From Glycomyces sp. TRM65418 (GTDB taxonomy: Bacteria; Actinomycetota; Actinomycetes; Mycobacteriales; Micromonosporaceae), in the NCBI RefSeq assembly GCF_019710475.1, contig NZ_JAJFAX010000006.1:1-64000 (forward strand): a stretch of 64,000 nt of DNA, given 5' to 3'. A program made the position numbers and the translations under genes. Shown here one piece after another: positions 35,023 to 44,854 of the stretch. A model generated the notes under the pieces. The model ran no database searches. It saw only the letters and a list, made by a program, of their open reading frames with translations, and was not told the DNA's origin. How positions within the stretch are numbered: the first letter of the stretch is position 1; each line of letters opens with the position of its first letter.

Positions 35023-35595
35023 TTAATGACGGCGCACGGCCTCTTCCACCAGCTTGAGGATCCGGGTGATGTCGAGATCGTCCCGGCCCGTCGCCAGATA
35101 GCGCACCAGGCCGTCGTACATGAGCTGCAGGAAGCCCGCCAGGACCTCGATGTCGACGTCGGTGCGCAGCACCCCGATCTCGCGCTGGTGCTCCAGGCGC
35201 TCCCGGCTGGCCTCGGCGATCGCCTCCCGCCGCCGCCCCCACGCATCGGCGAACTCCGGGTCCGTGCGCAGGCGCCGGGCCACTTCGAGCTGCGTGCCCA
35301 GCCAGCCCGCGATCTCGGGCTTGTCGGCCCCCGTCGTCAGGTCCTGCATGACGCCCACCAGGCCCCGCTCGGCCACCGTCGCGGCCATCTCCGCCGCGTC
35401 CACCGACGCCACGGCCAGGAACAGCGCGTCCTTGTCCCGGAAGTGGTGGAAGATCGCCCCGCGCGAGAGCCCCGTCGCCTCCTCCAGCCGCCGCACCGTC
35501 GCGCCCTCGTAGCCGAATCGGGCGAAGCACGAACGGGCGCCGTCGAGGATCTGCTGACGGCGGGAGTCGAGGTGTTCTTGGCTGACGCGAGGCAC
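35023..35595 (-). CDS. TetR family regulator, AcnR-like
   Basis: A 190-residue TetR regulator. The helix-turn-helix (about residues 12-58) reads ILDGARSCFARFGYEGATVR, LEEATGLSRGAIFHHFRDKD, which is close to AcnR, the aconitase repressor of corynebacteria. The C-terminal part also follows AcnR (ARRLRTDPEFADAW, GVLRTDVDIEVLAGFLQ). In many actinomycetes acnR sits beside the aconitase gene; here no aconitase gene is in the window, and the neighbours are a DoxX gene and DUF3046. The ATG at 35593-35595 gives the family's usual start. Whether it still controls aconitase is open. Confidence 0.88.
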   Translation of the reverse strand: MPRVSQEHLDSRRQQILDGARSCFARFGYEGATVRRLEEATGLSRGAIFHHFRDKDALFLAVASVDAAEMAATVAERGLVGVMQDLTTGADKPEIAGWLGTQLEVARRLRTDPEFADAWGRRREAIAEASRERLEHQREIGVLRTDVDIEVLAGFLQLMYDGLVRYLATGRDDLDITRILKLVEEAVRRH

Positions 35596-35697
35596 CCGGC
35601 AATCTTGCCACCTGGGATTGGCCGCGGCCCATGGAGTCGCCTACCGTTGTCGCTGACGGACGGCGCACCGAACGGTGCGGGAGGCGGGGAGCGACGC

Positions 35698-35901
35698 ATG
35701 CAGTTGAGCGATTTCTGGGACCGGATGGAAGAGACCTTCGGCGCCGGCTACGCCCGATCGGTCGCCGCCGATCACACGCTCGGCCAGCTCGGGGGCCGTA
35801 CCATCGACCAGGCCCTCGCCGAGGGCGAGAACGCCAAGGCCGTGTGGATGGCCGTCTGCCGCGCCTGGCCCGAACGGATCCCCGCGCGCCTCGTGCGCTG
35901 A
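35698..35901 (+). CDS. DUF3046 family protein
   Basis: A 67-residue protein that matches DUF3046 along its whole length: MQLSDFWDRMEETFG, ARSVAADHTLGQLGGRTIDQ and AVWMAVCRAWPERIP. The family is small, cytoplasmic and of unknown function, and is found directly upstream of recA in many actinomycetes, as here. GGGGAG precedes the ATG. An 18-bp perfect palindrome (GGCCGCGGGCCCGCGGCC, 35902-35919) starts right after the stop codon. Confidence 0.92.
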   Translation: MQLSDFWDRMEETFGAGYARSVAADHTLGQLGGRTIDQALAEGENAKAVWMAVCRAWPERIPARLVR

Positions 35902-36009
35902 GGCCGCGGGCCCGCGGCCGCTCGGCAGGCCGGACGCGCCCGCGCGGCGGCTCCGGGCGACGCCCGCCGGTGCGAGATTCGCCCTGTTCGAACAAGCCGT
36001 TGTCCTAGG

Positions 36010-36032
36010 TTGTCGGTGGGGACGGCTACCGT
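36010..36032 (+). promoter_or_regulatory. PafBC-type (RecA-NDp) promoter of recA
   Basis: TTGTCGGTG (36010-36018), 8 bp, then TACCGT (36027-36032). This is an exact match to the mycobacterial LexA-independent damage promoter TTGTCRGTG-N8-TANNNT, bound by PafBC. Transcription would start near 36039. Confidence 0.8.
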
Positions 36033-36078
36033 GGTCGGTATGGCTAAGCAGACAGGATCAGGATCCAGGGGAGGCGGG

Positions 36079-37102
<1,024 letters not shown>

Positions 37103-37128
<26 letters not shown>

Positions 37129-37639
37129 GCCGAACGATCCGGAAGCGGCCCGGCAGTACTGCCTCCAACTGCTGTCGGGCCGTCCCCGGACCCGCTCCGA
37201 ACTGGGCGACTCGATGCGCCGCAAGGGCTTCGAGGAAACGGTCGTGACCGAGATCCTCGAGCGCTACGCCGAGGTCGGCCTCATCGACGACGCGGTGTTC
37301 GCCCGCGCCTGGGTCGACTCGCGCCATCGCAGCCGCGGCCTGTCGAAGCGGTCCCTGGCCGGGGAGCTGCGCCGCAAGGGCGTGGACCCCGAGTTCGTGG
37401 ACGCGGCGGTCGCGGCCGTGAGCGACGAGGACGAACGCGAGGCCGCCCTCGCGCTGGCCCGCCGCCGCTACCGGTCCCTCGCGGGCCAGGCCGACGACGT
37501 CGTGCTGCGCAAACTCGTGGGGATGCTCGCCCGCAAAGGCTACGGCTCCGGCATCGCCATCCCGGTGGTCAAGCAGGTCCTGGCCGAAGCCGAGAGCGAC
37601 GCGGCCGAACTCCTCGACGAGGACGCCCACTTCGAGTGA
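37103..37639 (+). CDS. recX: regulatory protein RecX
   Basis: A 178-residue RecX, which binds RecA filaments and limits their activity. Typical repeats are visible: [40 protein letters not shown] and [19 protein letters not shown]. The TTG at 37103 lies inside the end of recA with GAGGACGA just before it. The 26-bp overlap gives translational coupling and a low ratio of RecX to RecA, the standard arrangement. Confidence 0.93.
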
Positions 37640-37691
37640 CGCCGCAGCCCCGGCGCTCGCCGGTCTCGCGACGCCCGGCCGTCACTCGAGG

Positions 37692-37722
37692 GCCTCACGA
37701 AACGCTGTGCGGCCCGTGAGGC
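37692..37722 (+). terminator. hairpin after recX
   Basis: GCCTCACG and CGTGAGGC form an 8-bp stem with a 15-nt loop about 55 bp after the recX stop, with no T-tract. Confidence 0.45.
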
Positions 37723-37893
37723 GTGCGTTGTCACGGCCGTGACCTGTGGGGTCTGACGTGCGCGGGGTGTTCCAGGATGCGGAAAGCGGCAGGTCGGTAA
37801 GGAGTCGTTAACGCGTTGGACATACCATTGGCCGCGACGACGCAGCGCCGCGCCCGGTCCTCGTCTCTCTCCTTACCTTTGCGAGGTATCCAC

Positions 37894-39492
37894 ATGACCG
37901 ACCCGAAACCCGTCGTGGTCATTGCCGACCCACTCGCGCCCGCTGCGATCGAGGTCCTCTCCGGAGACTTCGACGTCCGGGAGATCGACGGTACGAACGT
38001 GGAGTCCCTCCACGCCGCGCTGCGCGAGGCCGACGCCGTGATCGTCCGCTCCGCGACCACCATCGACGCTCCGGCCCTGGAGGCCGCGCCCAAGCTCAAG
38101 GTCGTCGCCCGCGCGGGCGTCGGCCTCGACAACGTCGACCTGCCCGCCGCCACCGAGCGCGGCGTCATGGTCGTCAACGCGCCGACCTCCAACATCGTCT
38201 CGGCCGCCGAGCAGGCCATCACGCTGCTGCTCGCCAGCGCCCGCCACATCGCCCGCGCCGACGCGTCGCTGCGGGCCGGCCGCTGGGACCGCAAGAAGTT
38301 CACCGGCGTCGAGATCCAGGGCAAGACCCTCGGCGTCGTCGGCTTCGGCAAGATCGGCCAGCTCGTCACCACCCGCATGCAGTCCTTCGACATGGACGTC
38401 GTCGCCTACGACCCCTACGCCCAGCCCGCGCTCGCCGCGAAGCTCGGCGTCCGGCTCGTCGACCTCGACACGCTGCTCGCGACTTCCGACTTCATCACCA
38501 TCCACCTGCCGAAGACCCCCGAGACCGTCGGGATCATCGGCGAGGACGCCCTCAACAAGGTCAAGCCCGGCGTGCGGATCGTCAACGCCGCCCGCGGCGG
38601 CCTGATCGACGAGGACGCGCTCGCCGCGGCCCTCCAGGACGGCCGCGTCGCCGCCGCCGGCCTCGACGTGTTCGTCAAGGAGCCGTGCACCGACTCGCCG
38701 CTGTTCGCCCTCGACAACGTGGTCGCCGCCCCGCACCTGGGCGCGTCCACCCGCGAGGCCCAGGACAACGCGGGCCTGGCGGTCGCCAAGAGCGTCAAGC
38801 TCGCCCTCTCGGGCGAGTTCGTGCCCGACGCCGCCAACGTGCAGGCCGGAGGCGTGGTCAACGAGGCCGTGCGTCCGCTCCTGCCGCTGGCCGAGCGCCT
38901 GGGCCGCACCTTCACCGCCCTCGCCGGCGGCGCCGTCCAGTCGGTCACGGTCGAAGTTCGCGGCGACGTCGTCGACCACGACGTGACCGTGCTGCAGCTG
39001 GCCGCCTCCAAGGGCCTGTTCGTGGACGTGGCCGACTCGGTCACCTACGTGAACGCGCCCCTCATCGCCGAGCAGCGCGGCGTCGAGCTGGGCCTGTACA
39101 CCTCGGCCGAGTCGCTCGAGTTCCAGACCCTCGTGACCCTGCGGGGCGCGCTGGTCGACGGCCGGAGCCTCACCGTCTCGGGCACGATCAACCCCGGCCT
39201 GCACGGCGGGCTGCGGTTGACCGAGATCGACGGCTTCGAGCTCGACATCGACCTGGACGGCTCGCTGCTGTTCCTGCGCTACACCGACCGACCCGGCGTC
39301 GTCGGCCTCATCGGCGGCACCCTGGGCGACCTGGGCATCAACATCGCCGCGATGCAGGTGGCCCGCAAGGCCGCCGGCGGTGAGGCCGTCATGGCGCTCG
39401 CCCTCGACGCGCCGGTGCCCACCGAGGTGCTCGACCGCATCAAGGACGCGGTCGGCGCCACCGGGGCCAAAGCGGTGACCCTCAAGGACTGA
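37894..39492 (+). CDS. serA: D-3-phosphoglycerate dehydrogenase
   Basis: A 532-residue long-form SerA, the first step of serine synthesis (3-phosphoglycerate to 3-phosphohydroxypyruvate, NAD-dependent). The catalytic and NAD domains carry ARAGVGLDNVDLPAATERGV, the dinucleotide motif GFGKIG, NAARGGLIDEDAL and the active-site His in PHLGASTREAQ. After the intervening domain (about 315-450), the C-terminal ACT domain (YTDRPGVVGLIGGTLGDLGI) is the likely site of serine feedback. The ATG at 37894 with GAGG upstream begins the conserved part; an ATG 78 bp earlier is not supported. It is a single unit ending in a hairpin at 39501-39526. Confidence 0.97.
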   Translation: MTDPKPVVVIADPLAPAAIEVLSGDFDVREIDGTNVESLHAALREADAVIVRSATTIDAPALEAAPKLKVVARAGVGLDNVDLPAATERGVMVVNAPTSNIVSAAEQAITLLLASARHIARADASLRAGRWDRKKFTGVEIQGKTLGVVGFGKIGQLVTTRMQSFDMDVVAYDPYAQPALAAKLGVRLVDLDTLLATSDFITIHLPKTPETVGIIGEDALNKVKPGVRIVNAARGGLIDEDALAAALQDGRVAAAGLDVFVKEPCTDSPLFALDNVVAAPHLGASTREAQDNAGLAVAKSVKLALSGEFVPDAANVQAGGVVNEAVRPLLPLAERLGRTFTALAGGAVQSVTVEVRGDVVDHDVTVLQLAASKGLFVDVADSVTYVNAPLIAEQRGVELGLYTSAESLEFQTLVTLRGALVDGRSLTVSGTINPGLHGGLRLTEIDGFELDIDLDGSLLFLRYTDRPGVVGLIGGTLGDLGINIAAMQVARKAAGGEAVMALALDAPVPTEVLDRIKDAVGATGAKAVTLKD

Positions 39493-39500
39493 CGCCGCTC

Positions 39501-39526
39501 CCGGGCTCCACCGGCGTGGAGCCCGG
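39501..39526 (+). terminator. terminator hairpin after serA
   Basis: CCGGGCTCCA and TGGAGCCCGG form a perfect 10-bp stem with a 6-nt loop, 9 bp after the serA stop. Confidence 0.7.
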
Positions 39527-39560
39527 AACCGGTGTCCATCTACTGAGAGTCGTTTGTCGG

Positions 39561-39603
39561 AATGCGGGACGGGTGCGTTATGGTGAACGCACCCGCCCGC
39601 ATT
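39561..39603 (+). promoter_or_regulatory. long hairpin in the leuB leader
   Basis: AATGCGGGACGGGTGCGTT and AACGCACCCGCCCGCATT form an 18-bp stem with a single bulged A and a 6-nt loop (ATGGTG). It lies 84 bp before leuB and beyond the serA terminator, so it could be an attenuator or leader structure of leuB. No Leu-rich leader peptide was found. Confidence 0.5.
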
Positions 39604-39686
39604 CGGCGTTTTCGGCTGTCATTCCTTGAACGCATGCGGCGCACCAGTTCGCGTTCGCGACTGAGGAACGAAACCAGAGAGGCAGC

Positions 39687-40724
39687 ATGAGCAGGATCGC
39701 GGTCATCCCGGGCGACGGGATCGGGCAAGAGGTCATCGCCGAAGCGCAGAAGGTGCTCGCCGTGGCCCTTCCCGGCTACGAGTCGACCGAGTACGACCTC
39801 GGCGCGCGCCTGTACAACCGCACCGGCGAGACGCTGCCCGACAGCGTCCTGTCCGAACTCGACGGCCACGACGCGATCCTCCTCGGCGCCATCGGCGACC
39901 CGTCGGTCCCGCCGGGCGTCCTCGAGCGCGGCCTGCTGCTGAAGCTCCGCTTCGAGTTCGACCAGTACGTGAACCTGCGTCCCAGCCGCCTCTACCCGGG
40001 CGCGTCCTCGCCGCTGGCCGACGTCAAGCCCGGTGACATCGACTTCGTGGTCGTCCGCGAGGGCACCGAGGGCCTCTACACCGGCGCCGGCGGCAACCTC
40101 CACACCGGGTCCGCGGCCGAGATCGCGACCGAGGAGAGCCTGAACACCCGGTACGGCACCGAGCGGGTCATCCGCGACGCCTTCGAGCGGGCCAAGCGCC
40201 GCCGGGGCCACCTCACGCTGGTCCACAAGACCAACGTGCTCATCCACGCCGGCGGGCTCTGGAAGCGCACCTTCGACGAGGTCGCCGCCGAGTACCCGGA
40301 CGTGACCACCGAATACCAGCACGTCGACGCCGCGGCCATGTTCCTGGTGAACCGGCCCCACACCTTCGACGTCATCGTCACCGACAACCTCTTCGGCGAC
40401 ATCCTCACCGACATCGCCGCGGCGGTCACCGGCGGCATCGGCCTGGCCGCGACGGGGTCCATCAACCCCGACCACACGCACCCGTCGACGTTCGAACCCG
40501 TCCACGGCTCGGCCCCCGACATCGCCGGGCAGGGCATCGCCGACCCGGTCGCCGCGATCTCCTCCACCGCGCTCCTGCTCGACCATTTGGGGCGCACCGA
40601 CGCCGCCGCAGCGGTGAACGCCGCGGTCGAGCGCGAACTGGCCGGACGCGAGTCCGGTGCCAAGATCAATACCGGCGAGGTAGGCGACCGAGTAGCCGCC
40701 GACGTCGCCGGACGACTCAGCTGA
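39687..40724 (+). CDS. leuB: 3-isopropylmalate dehydrogenase
   Basis: A 345-residue LeuB: oxidative decarboxylation of 3-isopropylmalate in leucine synthesis, NAD- and Mg-dependent. Signatures are [11 protein letters not shown] at the start, [20 protein letters not shown] (substrate arginines), [10 protein letters not shown], the metal-binding [15 protein letters not shown] and [20 protein letters not shown] precedes the ATG. It is shortened like other actinomycete LeuB proteins. It has its own leader and terminator (40740-40786) and is followed by ilvE, another branched-chain amino-acid gene. Confidence 0.97.
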   Translation: MSRIAVIPGDGIGQEVIAEAQKVLAVALPGYESTEYDLGARLYNRTGETLPDSVLSELDGHDAILLGAIGDPSVPPGVLERGLLLKLRFEFDQYVNLRPSRLYPGASSPLADVKPGDIDFVVVREGTEGLYTGAGGNLHTGSAAEIATEESLNTRYGTERVIRDAFERAKRRRGHLTLVHKTNVLIHAGGLWKRTFDEVAAEYPDVTTEYQHVDAAAMFLVNRPHTFDVIVTDNLFGDILTDIAAAVTGGIGLAATGSINPDHTHPSTFEPVHGSAPDIAGQGIADPVAAISSTALLLDHLGRTDAAAAVNAAVERELAGRESGAKINTGEVGDRVAADVAGRLS

Positions 40725-40739
40725 CCAAAGCAGCTTCGA

Positions 40740-40786
40740 CGCCCGGCGGGCCCGCGCTCTGACAAGAGCGCCTCGCCGGGCGTTTT
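40740..40786 (+). terminator. intrinsic terminator of leuB
   Basis: CGCCCGGCG pairs with CGCCGGGCG, an inner GCGCTC/GAGCGC stem is present, and the structure ends in TTTT (40783-40786). Confidence 0.8.
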
Positions 40787-40904
40787 CCGTGTCGTCCCCA
40801 CGACCGGGCCGCACGCCGCCCGACCACCTGAACGAGCGGTAAGTTAGGCGTCAGGACCACTACAGCACTGCCACACCGAGCCATTCGCACTGAAGGACAG
40901 ATCC

Positions 40905-42002
40905 ATGACCAGCGAAGGTCTTCCCGACCTGCGGCACGAGCCGCACCCGAACCCGACTCCGGCCTCGACGCGCGAGCGCATCCTGGCCAACCCCGGGTTC
41001 GGCACCAACTTCACCGACCACATGTTCCAGATGACCTGGACCGAGGGCCGCGGCTGGCACGACGCCGCGATCAAGCCCTACGGGCCGATCACCCTCTCCC
41101 CGGCCGCGGCGGTCCTGCACTACGCCCAGGAGATCTTCGAAGGGCTCAAGGCCTACCGGTACCCCGACGGCGGCATCGGCCTGTTCCGCGCCGAGGCCAA
41201 CGCCCGCCGGTTGAACCTCTCGGCCCGGCGGATGGCGATGCCCGACCTTCCCGAGCAGTGGTTCCTCGAGTCGATCCGCGAGCTGCTCGCGGTCGACGGC
41301 GACTGGGTCCCGAGCCAGGAGGAGGCCAGCCTCTACCTGCGGCCGTACATGTTCGCTTCCGAGGAGTTCCTCGGCGTGCGGCCCGCGAAGGAGTACACGT
41401 ACCTGGTCATCGCCTCCCCGGCCGCCGCCTACTTCAAGAACGGGCCGAAGCCGCTGACGCTGTGGGTCTCGGAGGAGTACAACCGGGCCGGGCCCGGCGG
41501 CACCGGCGCGGCCAAGTGCGGCGGCAACTACGCCGCCAGCCTGCTGCCGCAGGCCGAGGCCATCGAGCACGGCTGCGACCAGGTGGTCTTCCTCGACGCC
41601 GTCAAGTACGAGTACGTGGACGAGCTCGGCGGCATGAACCTGTTCTTCGCGTACGAGAACGAGCGGGTGCTCTACACGCCGAAGCTCGGCACCATCCTGC
41701 CCGGCATCACCCGCGACGCGATCTTCACGCTCGCGACCGAAGCCGGCTGGGAGGTCCGCGAGACCGACTACTCGCTCAACCGCTGGCGGGACGACGCCGA
41801 GTCCGGCATCCTCTCCGAGGCCTTCGCGTGCGGCACCGCCGCGGTCATCACCCCGGTCGGCACCGTGAAGGGCCGCTCGGGCGAGTTCCAGGTCAACGGC
41901 GGCGAGGCCGGCAAGTTCACGATGCAGTTGCGCCAGACCATCCTCGACCTGCAGCACGGCCGGGCCGAGGACACCTACGGATGGACCACCAGGGTCGCCT
42001 AG
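40905..42002 (+). CDS. ilvE: branched-chain amino acid aminotransferase
   Basis: A 365-residue class IV aminotransferase that makes valine, leucine and isoleucine from their 2-oxo acids with glutamate. The pyridoxal phosphate lysine is Lys204 in GAAKCGGNYAAS. Other family markers are HYAQEIFEGLKAYR, YLRPYMFASEEFLGVRP and ELGGMNLFFAY. The ATG follows GAAGGACA. It is separated from leuB by a terminator, so the two are coregulated only if their own promoters respond together. It ends in a perfect 17-bp hairpin. Confidence 0.96.
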   Translation: MTSEGLPDLRHEPHPNPTPASTRERILANPGFGTNFTDHMFQMTWTEGRGWHDAAIKPYGPITLSPAAAVLHYAQEIFEGLKAYRYPDGGIGLFRAEANARRLNLSARRMAMPDLPEQWFLESIRELLAVDGDWVPSQEEASLYLRPYMFASEEFLGVRPAKEYTYLVIASPAAAYFKNGPKPLTLWVSEEYNRAGPGGTGAAKCGGNYAASLLPQAEAIEHGCDQVVFLDAVKYEYVDELGGMNLFFAYENERVLYTPKLGTILPGITRDAIFTLATEAGWEVRETDYSLNRWRDDAESGILSEAFACGTAAVITPVGTVKGRSGEFQVNGGEAGKFTMQLRQTILDLQHGRAEDTYGWTTRVA

Positions 42003-42021
42003 CCGCACGGCGGCGCGCGAC

Positions 42022-42060
42022 GGGTCGCAGCGGCACGGACAGGCCGTGCCGCTGCGACCC
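42022..42060 (+). terminator. terminator hairpin after ilvE
   Basis: GGGTCGCAGCGGCACGG and CCGTGCCGCTGCGACCC form a perfect 17-bp stem with a 5-nt loop, 20 bp after the ilvE stop. Confidence 0.75.
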
Positions 42061-42239
42061 CTGCGCGTCGGCGGGGCGGGCAGGGCCGTCCGTGGGTTCG
42101 ACGAATCCCGGCTCCGGCTCGCATTCCTTCCGTAATCTTGAAGCGGCCCACGGCGACCGCTCGTGGAGCCGCACATCAAGACGGCGCGGAGCGCTTGCCG
42201 CGCTCCGCGTCTCGTGCGCCAGTGCTTGAGGGAGGGACG

Positions 42240-42833
42240 TTGGGCGAGGTCACCATCCGACTGAACCGGATCGGCACCGAGCGGGGCCGCATGTGGCAGG
42301 CCGTCGTCGCGGCCGTCGCCATCGCCCTGCCGCTCGTCTTCTGGATCGGGCTCGAACGCTCCCTCGGCGAATCGGTCCGGAACATCGACTCCGACGATCC
42401 CCTCTACCTGCGCTCCTACCCGGTCTCCGGGGCCAGCCTCGAATTCCGCCTCCCCGGCGACGGCTGGACCTCGTCCGGCATCCACATGGCCGAGCAACGC
42501 CAGAACTTCGCCCGCGGGAACCTCTCCGCGGCCGTTGAAGTCGACACCAACGTGGAGAGCCTGGAGAACCTCCTCATCCGGCGCGCCAACCCGATCGCCG
42601 CCCAGAGCGGCTACGCCTACAACAACGAACGCCCCTACACCAACCCGGATTCCGGACTCTCCGGTTACCGCGCCGACATCGTCGGCATCGACACCGCCGG
42701 GACCATCACCGTCGTCGGCGAGGACGGCGGCGCCGCCGCGATCCTCGTCCTCCTCGCGCCCGGCGACGACCCGGCCGCCGCGGCCGTCGACCCCGACCCC
42801 TTCATCGCCGCGTTCGAACTGGAGGGCTCGTGA
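42240..42833 (+). CDS. membrane-anchored protein of unknown function, first gene of the PrsW operon
   Basis: A 197-residue protein with one N-terminal membrane helix (about 19-35, AVVAAVAIALPLVFWIGL) and an extracytoplasmic domain of about 150 residues. The domain has a beta-rich look (LEFRLPGDGWTSSGIH, AGTITVVGEDGGAAAILVLL), but I recognise no family. The start is taken as TTG 42240, with GGAGGG 5 nt upstream; other upstream starts lack a ribosome binding site. Its stop overlaps the PrsW start by 4 bp (GTGA), so it is coupled to that intramembrane protease and could be its partner, regulator or substrate. Confidence 0.72.
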   Translation: MGEVTIRLNRIGTERGRMWQAVVAAVAIALPLVFWIGLERSLGESVRNIDSDDPLYLRSYPVSGASLEFRLPGDGWTSSGIHMAEQRQNFARGNLSAAVEVDTNVESLENLLIRRANPIAAQSGYAYNNERPYTNPDSGLSGYRADIVGIDTAGTITVVGEDGGAAAILVLLAPGDDPAAAAVDPDPFIAAFELEGS

Positions 42834-44038
42834 ACGTCCGCACCGAACGCGTCGTCATCGAGAGCCAAGGCGCCTTCGTGCGCCTCCGCCGGCCCGCCTA
42901 CTGGCTCTTCGTCGCCTGCCTCGTCTACGGCCTGCTCGAACTCGGCCGCGTCCTCTCGCCCGACTACGGCGACATCGCCACCGCGCTGTGGGCCTCCATC
43001 GGCGTCAACGCGATCCTCGCCGTGGTCTTCCTCGACCTCCTCGCACGCCTGGACCTGTTCGAGCGCGAACCACCGACGGTCCGCGCCGCCGCCATGTGCT
43101 GGGGCGGCCTCGCCGCCGTCCCGTTCGCGATGCTCGCCAACAACGCCGCGCTCAACGTCCTCGCCGAGCTCACCCACGCCCAATGGGCCCGCACGTGGGG
43201 CCCGCCGCTCGTCGGCCCCCTCAACGAGGAATGGCTCAAGGCCCTCGGCGTGGTCATGCTCGTCCTCATCGTCCGCGAGCACTTCGACCGCTCCATCGAC
43301 GGCCTCATCTACGGGGCCCTGGTCGGCCTGGGCTTCCAGGTGGTCGAGAACCTCACGTACGCCATCAACTTCGCCGTCATGAACCCCAACTCCGACGTCA
43401 CCGGCGCGCTGTCCGTGACCTTCTCGCGGGTGCTCATCGCCGGACCGTGGTCGCACCCGCTCTACACCGGCGCGGCCGGCCTCGGCATCGCGTTCTTCGT
43501 GACCCAGACGCGCCGCCGCCTCAGCACCCGCTGGGGCGTGGCGATCGGCCTGTACGCGCTGGCCCTGGGCATGCACGGGCTGTGGAACCTGCCGTTGCCC
43601 TCGGGCATGCCCGTGGCGCTGGCGATCCCGTTGAGCTACGGCAAGGGCCTGATCATCCTGGGCCTGTTCTTCGTCCTCTACCACTTCGCGGCGCGCGCGG
43701 AGTGGCACTGGTTCGTGATCACGATGTCCGATCAGGACGAGAGCGTGATCACGGCCTCGGACCTGACCGAGATGCGGTCGCTGCGCAGCCGCCGCAAGGC
43801 CCGCAGGCGGGCCCACAAACGCTGGGGCAAGCGCTCGGCGAACCTCATCAGGCAGCTCCACGGCGAGCTGGTGAACCTCGCGACGCTCGTCGCCCGCGAC
43901 CAGCGCCGCGGCGAGACGACGCCCGAGGCCCCCGACGTGGCCGCCGTCAAGCGCAACATCGCCGCGATCCGCTCCGAACTGGCCGAGGTCCAGGCGGAGG
44001 CGCGGCCCGGCGCGGCGACGCCGAGCCGCCTCAGCTGA
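42830..44038 (+). CDS. PrsW family intramembrane metalloprotease
   Basis: A 402-residue protein with about nine membrane segments and the four PrsW motifs: NEEWLKALG (EExxK type, near residue 133), FQVVENLTYAIN, PWSHPLYTGAAGLG and GMHGLWNLP. In Bacillus, PrsW makes the first cut in the anti-sigma factor RsiW; the actinomycete relatives' substrates are mostly unknown. The C-terminal 100 residues form a cytoplasmic basic, helical tail (RRKARRRAHKRWGKR), longer than in the Bacillus protein. The start is GTG, overlapping the upstream gene. It converges with the next gene 3 bp away. Confidence 0.9.
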   Translation: MNVRTERVVIESQGAFVRLRRPAYWLFVACLVYGLLELGRVLSPDYGDIATALWASIGVNAILAVVFLDLLARLDLFEREPPTVRAAAMCWGGLAAVPFAMLANNAALNVLAELTHAQWARTWGPPLVGPLNEEWLKALGVVMLVLIVREHFDRSIDGLIYGALVGLGFQVVENLTYAINFAVMNPNSDVTGALSVTFSRVLIAGPWSHPLYTGAAGLGIAFFVTQTRRRLSTRWGVAIGLYALALGMHGLWNLPLPSGMPVALAIPLSYGKGLIILGLFFVLYHFAARAEWHWFVITMSDQDESVITASDLTEMRSLRSRRKARRRAHKRWGKRSANLIRQLHGELVNLATLVARDQRRGETTPEAPDVAAVKRNIAAIRSELAEVQAEARPGAATPSRLS

Positions 44039-44041
44039 GGA

Positions 44042-44692
44042 TCAGCCGCCGGTCGGGCCCTTCTGCGGCATCGGCACGACCGCGCTCCGCGGGGCCTGCT
44101 CGGCGGACACGCTCACCGACTCGCTCGGGCTCGGCTCGGCGCTGCTCGGCGCCTCCGACGTGGGCGCCGCACTCGTGGGCTCGTCGGTCGTGGGCGCCTC
44201 GGTCGGCTCCTGCGAGGACGAGGGCGACGGCGACGGCGAGGCCGTGCCGCTCTCCTCCCCGGTGGGACCCGACGACCGGTCTTCGCCCACGGGCACCAGA
44301 CCCGGCGAACCGGCGGGTCCGCCGCCCGATTCGCCGCCGCGCGCCTGCGACTCCGCTTCGGGCGAGGCGCTCTCGGCGCTCGGATCGGCGGCCTCGCCGC
44401 TCGCAGGAGCCTCCGGAGCTGACTCCGAGGCCTCCGCCTCCTGCCCGGTGGTGTCGGCGCCCATGCCGAACCAGCCTTCGATGATGTCGGAGCCGTCGCC
44501 GTCGCCGCCCAGGGCCGAGATGCCGGGCACCTGGTCGCCCTGCAGCAGCGCGCCGGCCGCGATCACGCCGCCGGCCATGGTCGCCACGGCGGCCGTGCCG
44601 ATCCTGCGGAAGCGCCTGGAATGGCGAAGATCGTAGCCGAGCGAACGCATTGCGCCCTTGCTCTCGCGTCCTATGGCACCGAAGAGTCCCAC
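44042..44692 (-). CDS. membrane-anchored Ser/Pro/Glu-rich protein
   Basis: A 216-residue protein of unknown function. A basic N-terminus (YDLRHSRRFRRIG) precedes one membrane helix (about 31-50), followed by a low-complexity extracytoplasmic region (about 75-215) dominated by Ser, Pro, Glu and Thr, such as SPSPSPSSSQEPTEAPTTDE. It looks like a wall-spanning stalk without a folded head. The start is a GTG at 44690-44692; an ATG at 44648-44650 would remove 14 residues and is also plausible. The stop lies 3 bp from that of the PrsW-family gene, in convergent orientation. Confidence 0.65.
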   Translation of the reverse strand: MGLFGAIGRESKGAMRSLGYDLRHSRRFRRIGTAAVATMAGGVIAAGALLQGDQVPGISALGGDGDGSDIIEGWFGMGADTTGQEAEASESAPEAPASGEAADPSAESASPEAESQARGGESGGGPAGSPGLVPVGEDRSSGPTGEESGTASPSPSPSSSQEPTEAPTTDEPTSAAPTSEAPSSAEPSPSESVSVSAEQAPRSAVVPMPQKGPTGG

Positions 44693-44854
44693 CTGTCACC
44701 CACCGTCCATATCGTGTCCTTACTCGTACCAACGAGCGAGGCGACGGGTGGTAACCGTTGGGTCACCCTTGCGTGGGTCATTCGGCACCTTCGGGTGACG
44801 CCGCCAGGGGCGATCAGCCGTGTCCAAGGAGGAATATCACGGAATCGCGCCGAC

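Noticed and set aside
35985-36009. LexA box upstream of recA
   Set aside because: TTCGAACAAGCCGTTG has one good half-site, but the second half is wrong in sequence and spacing.
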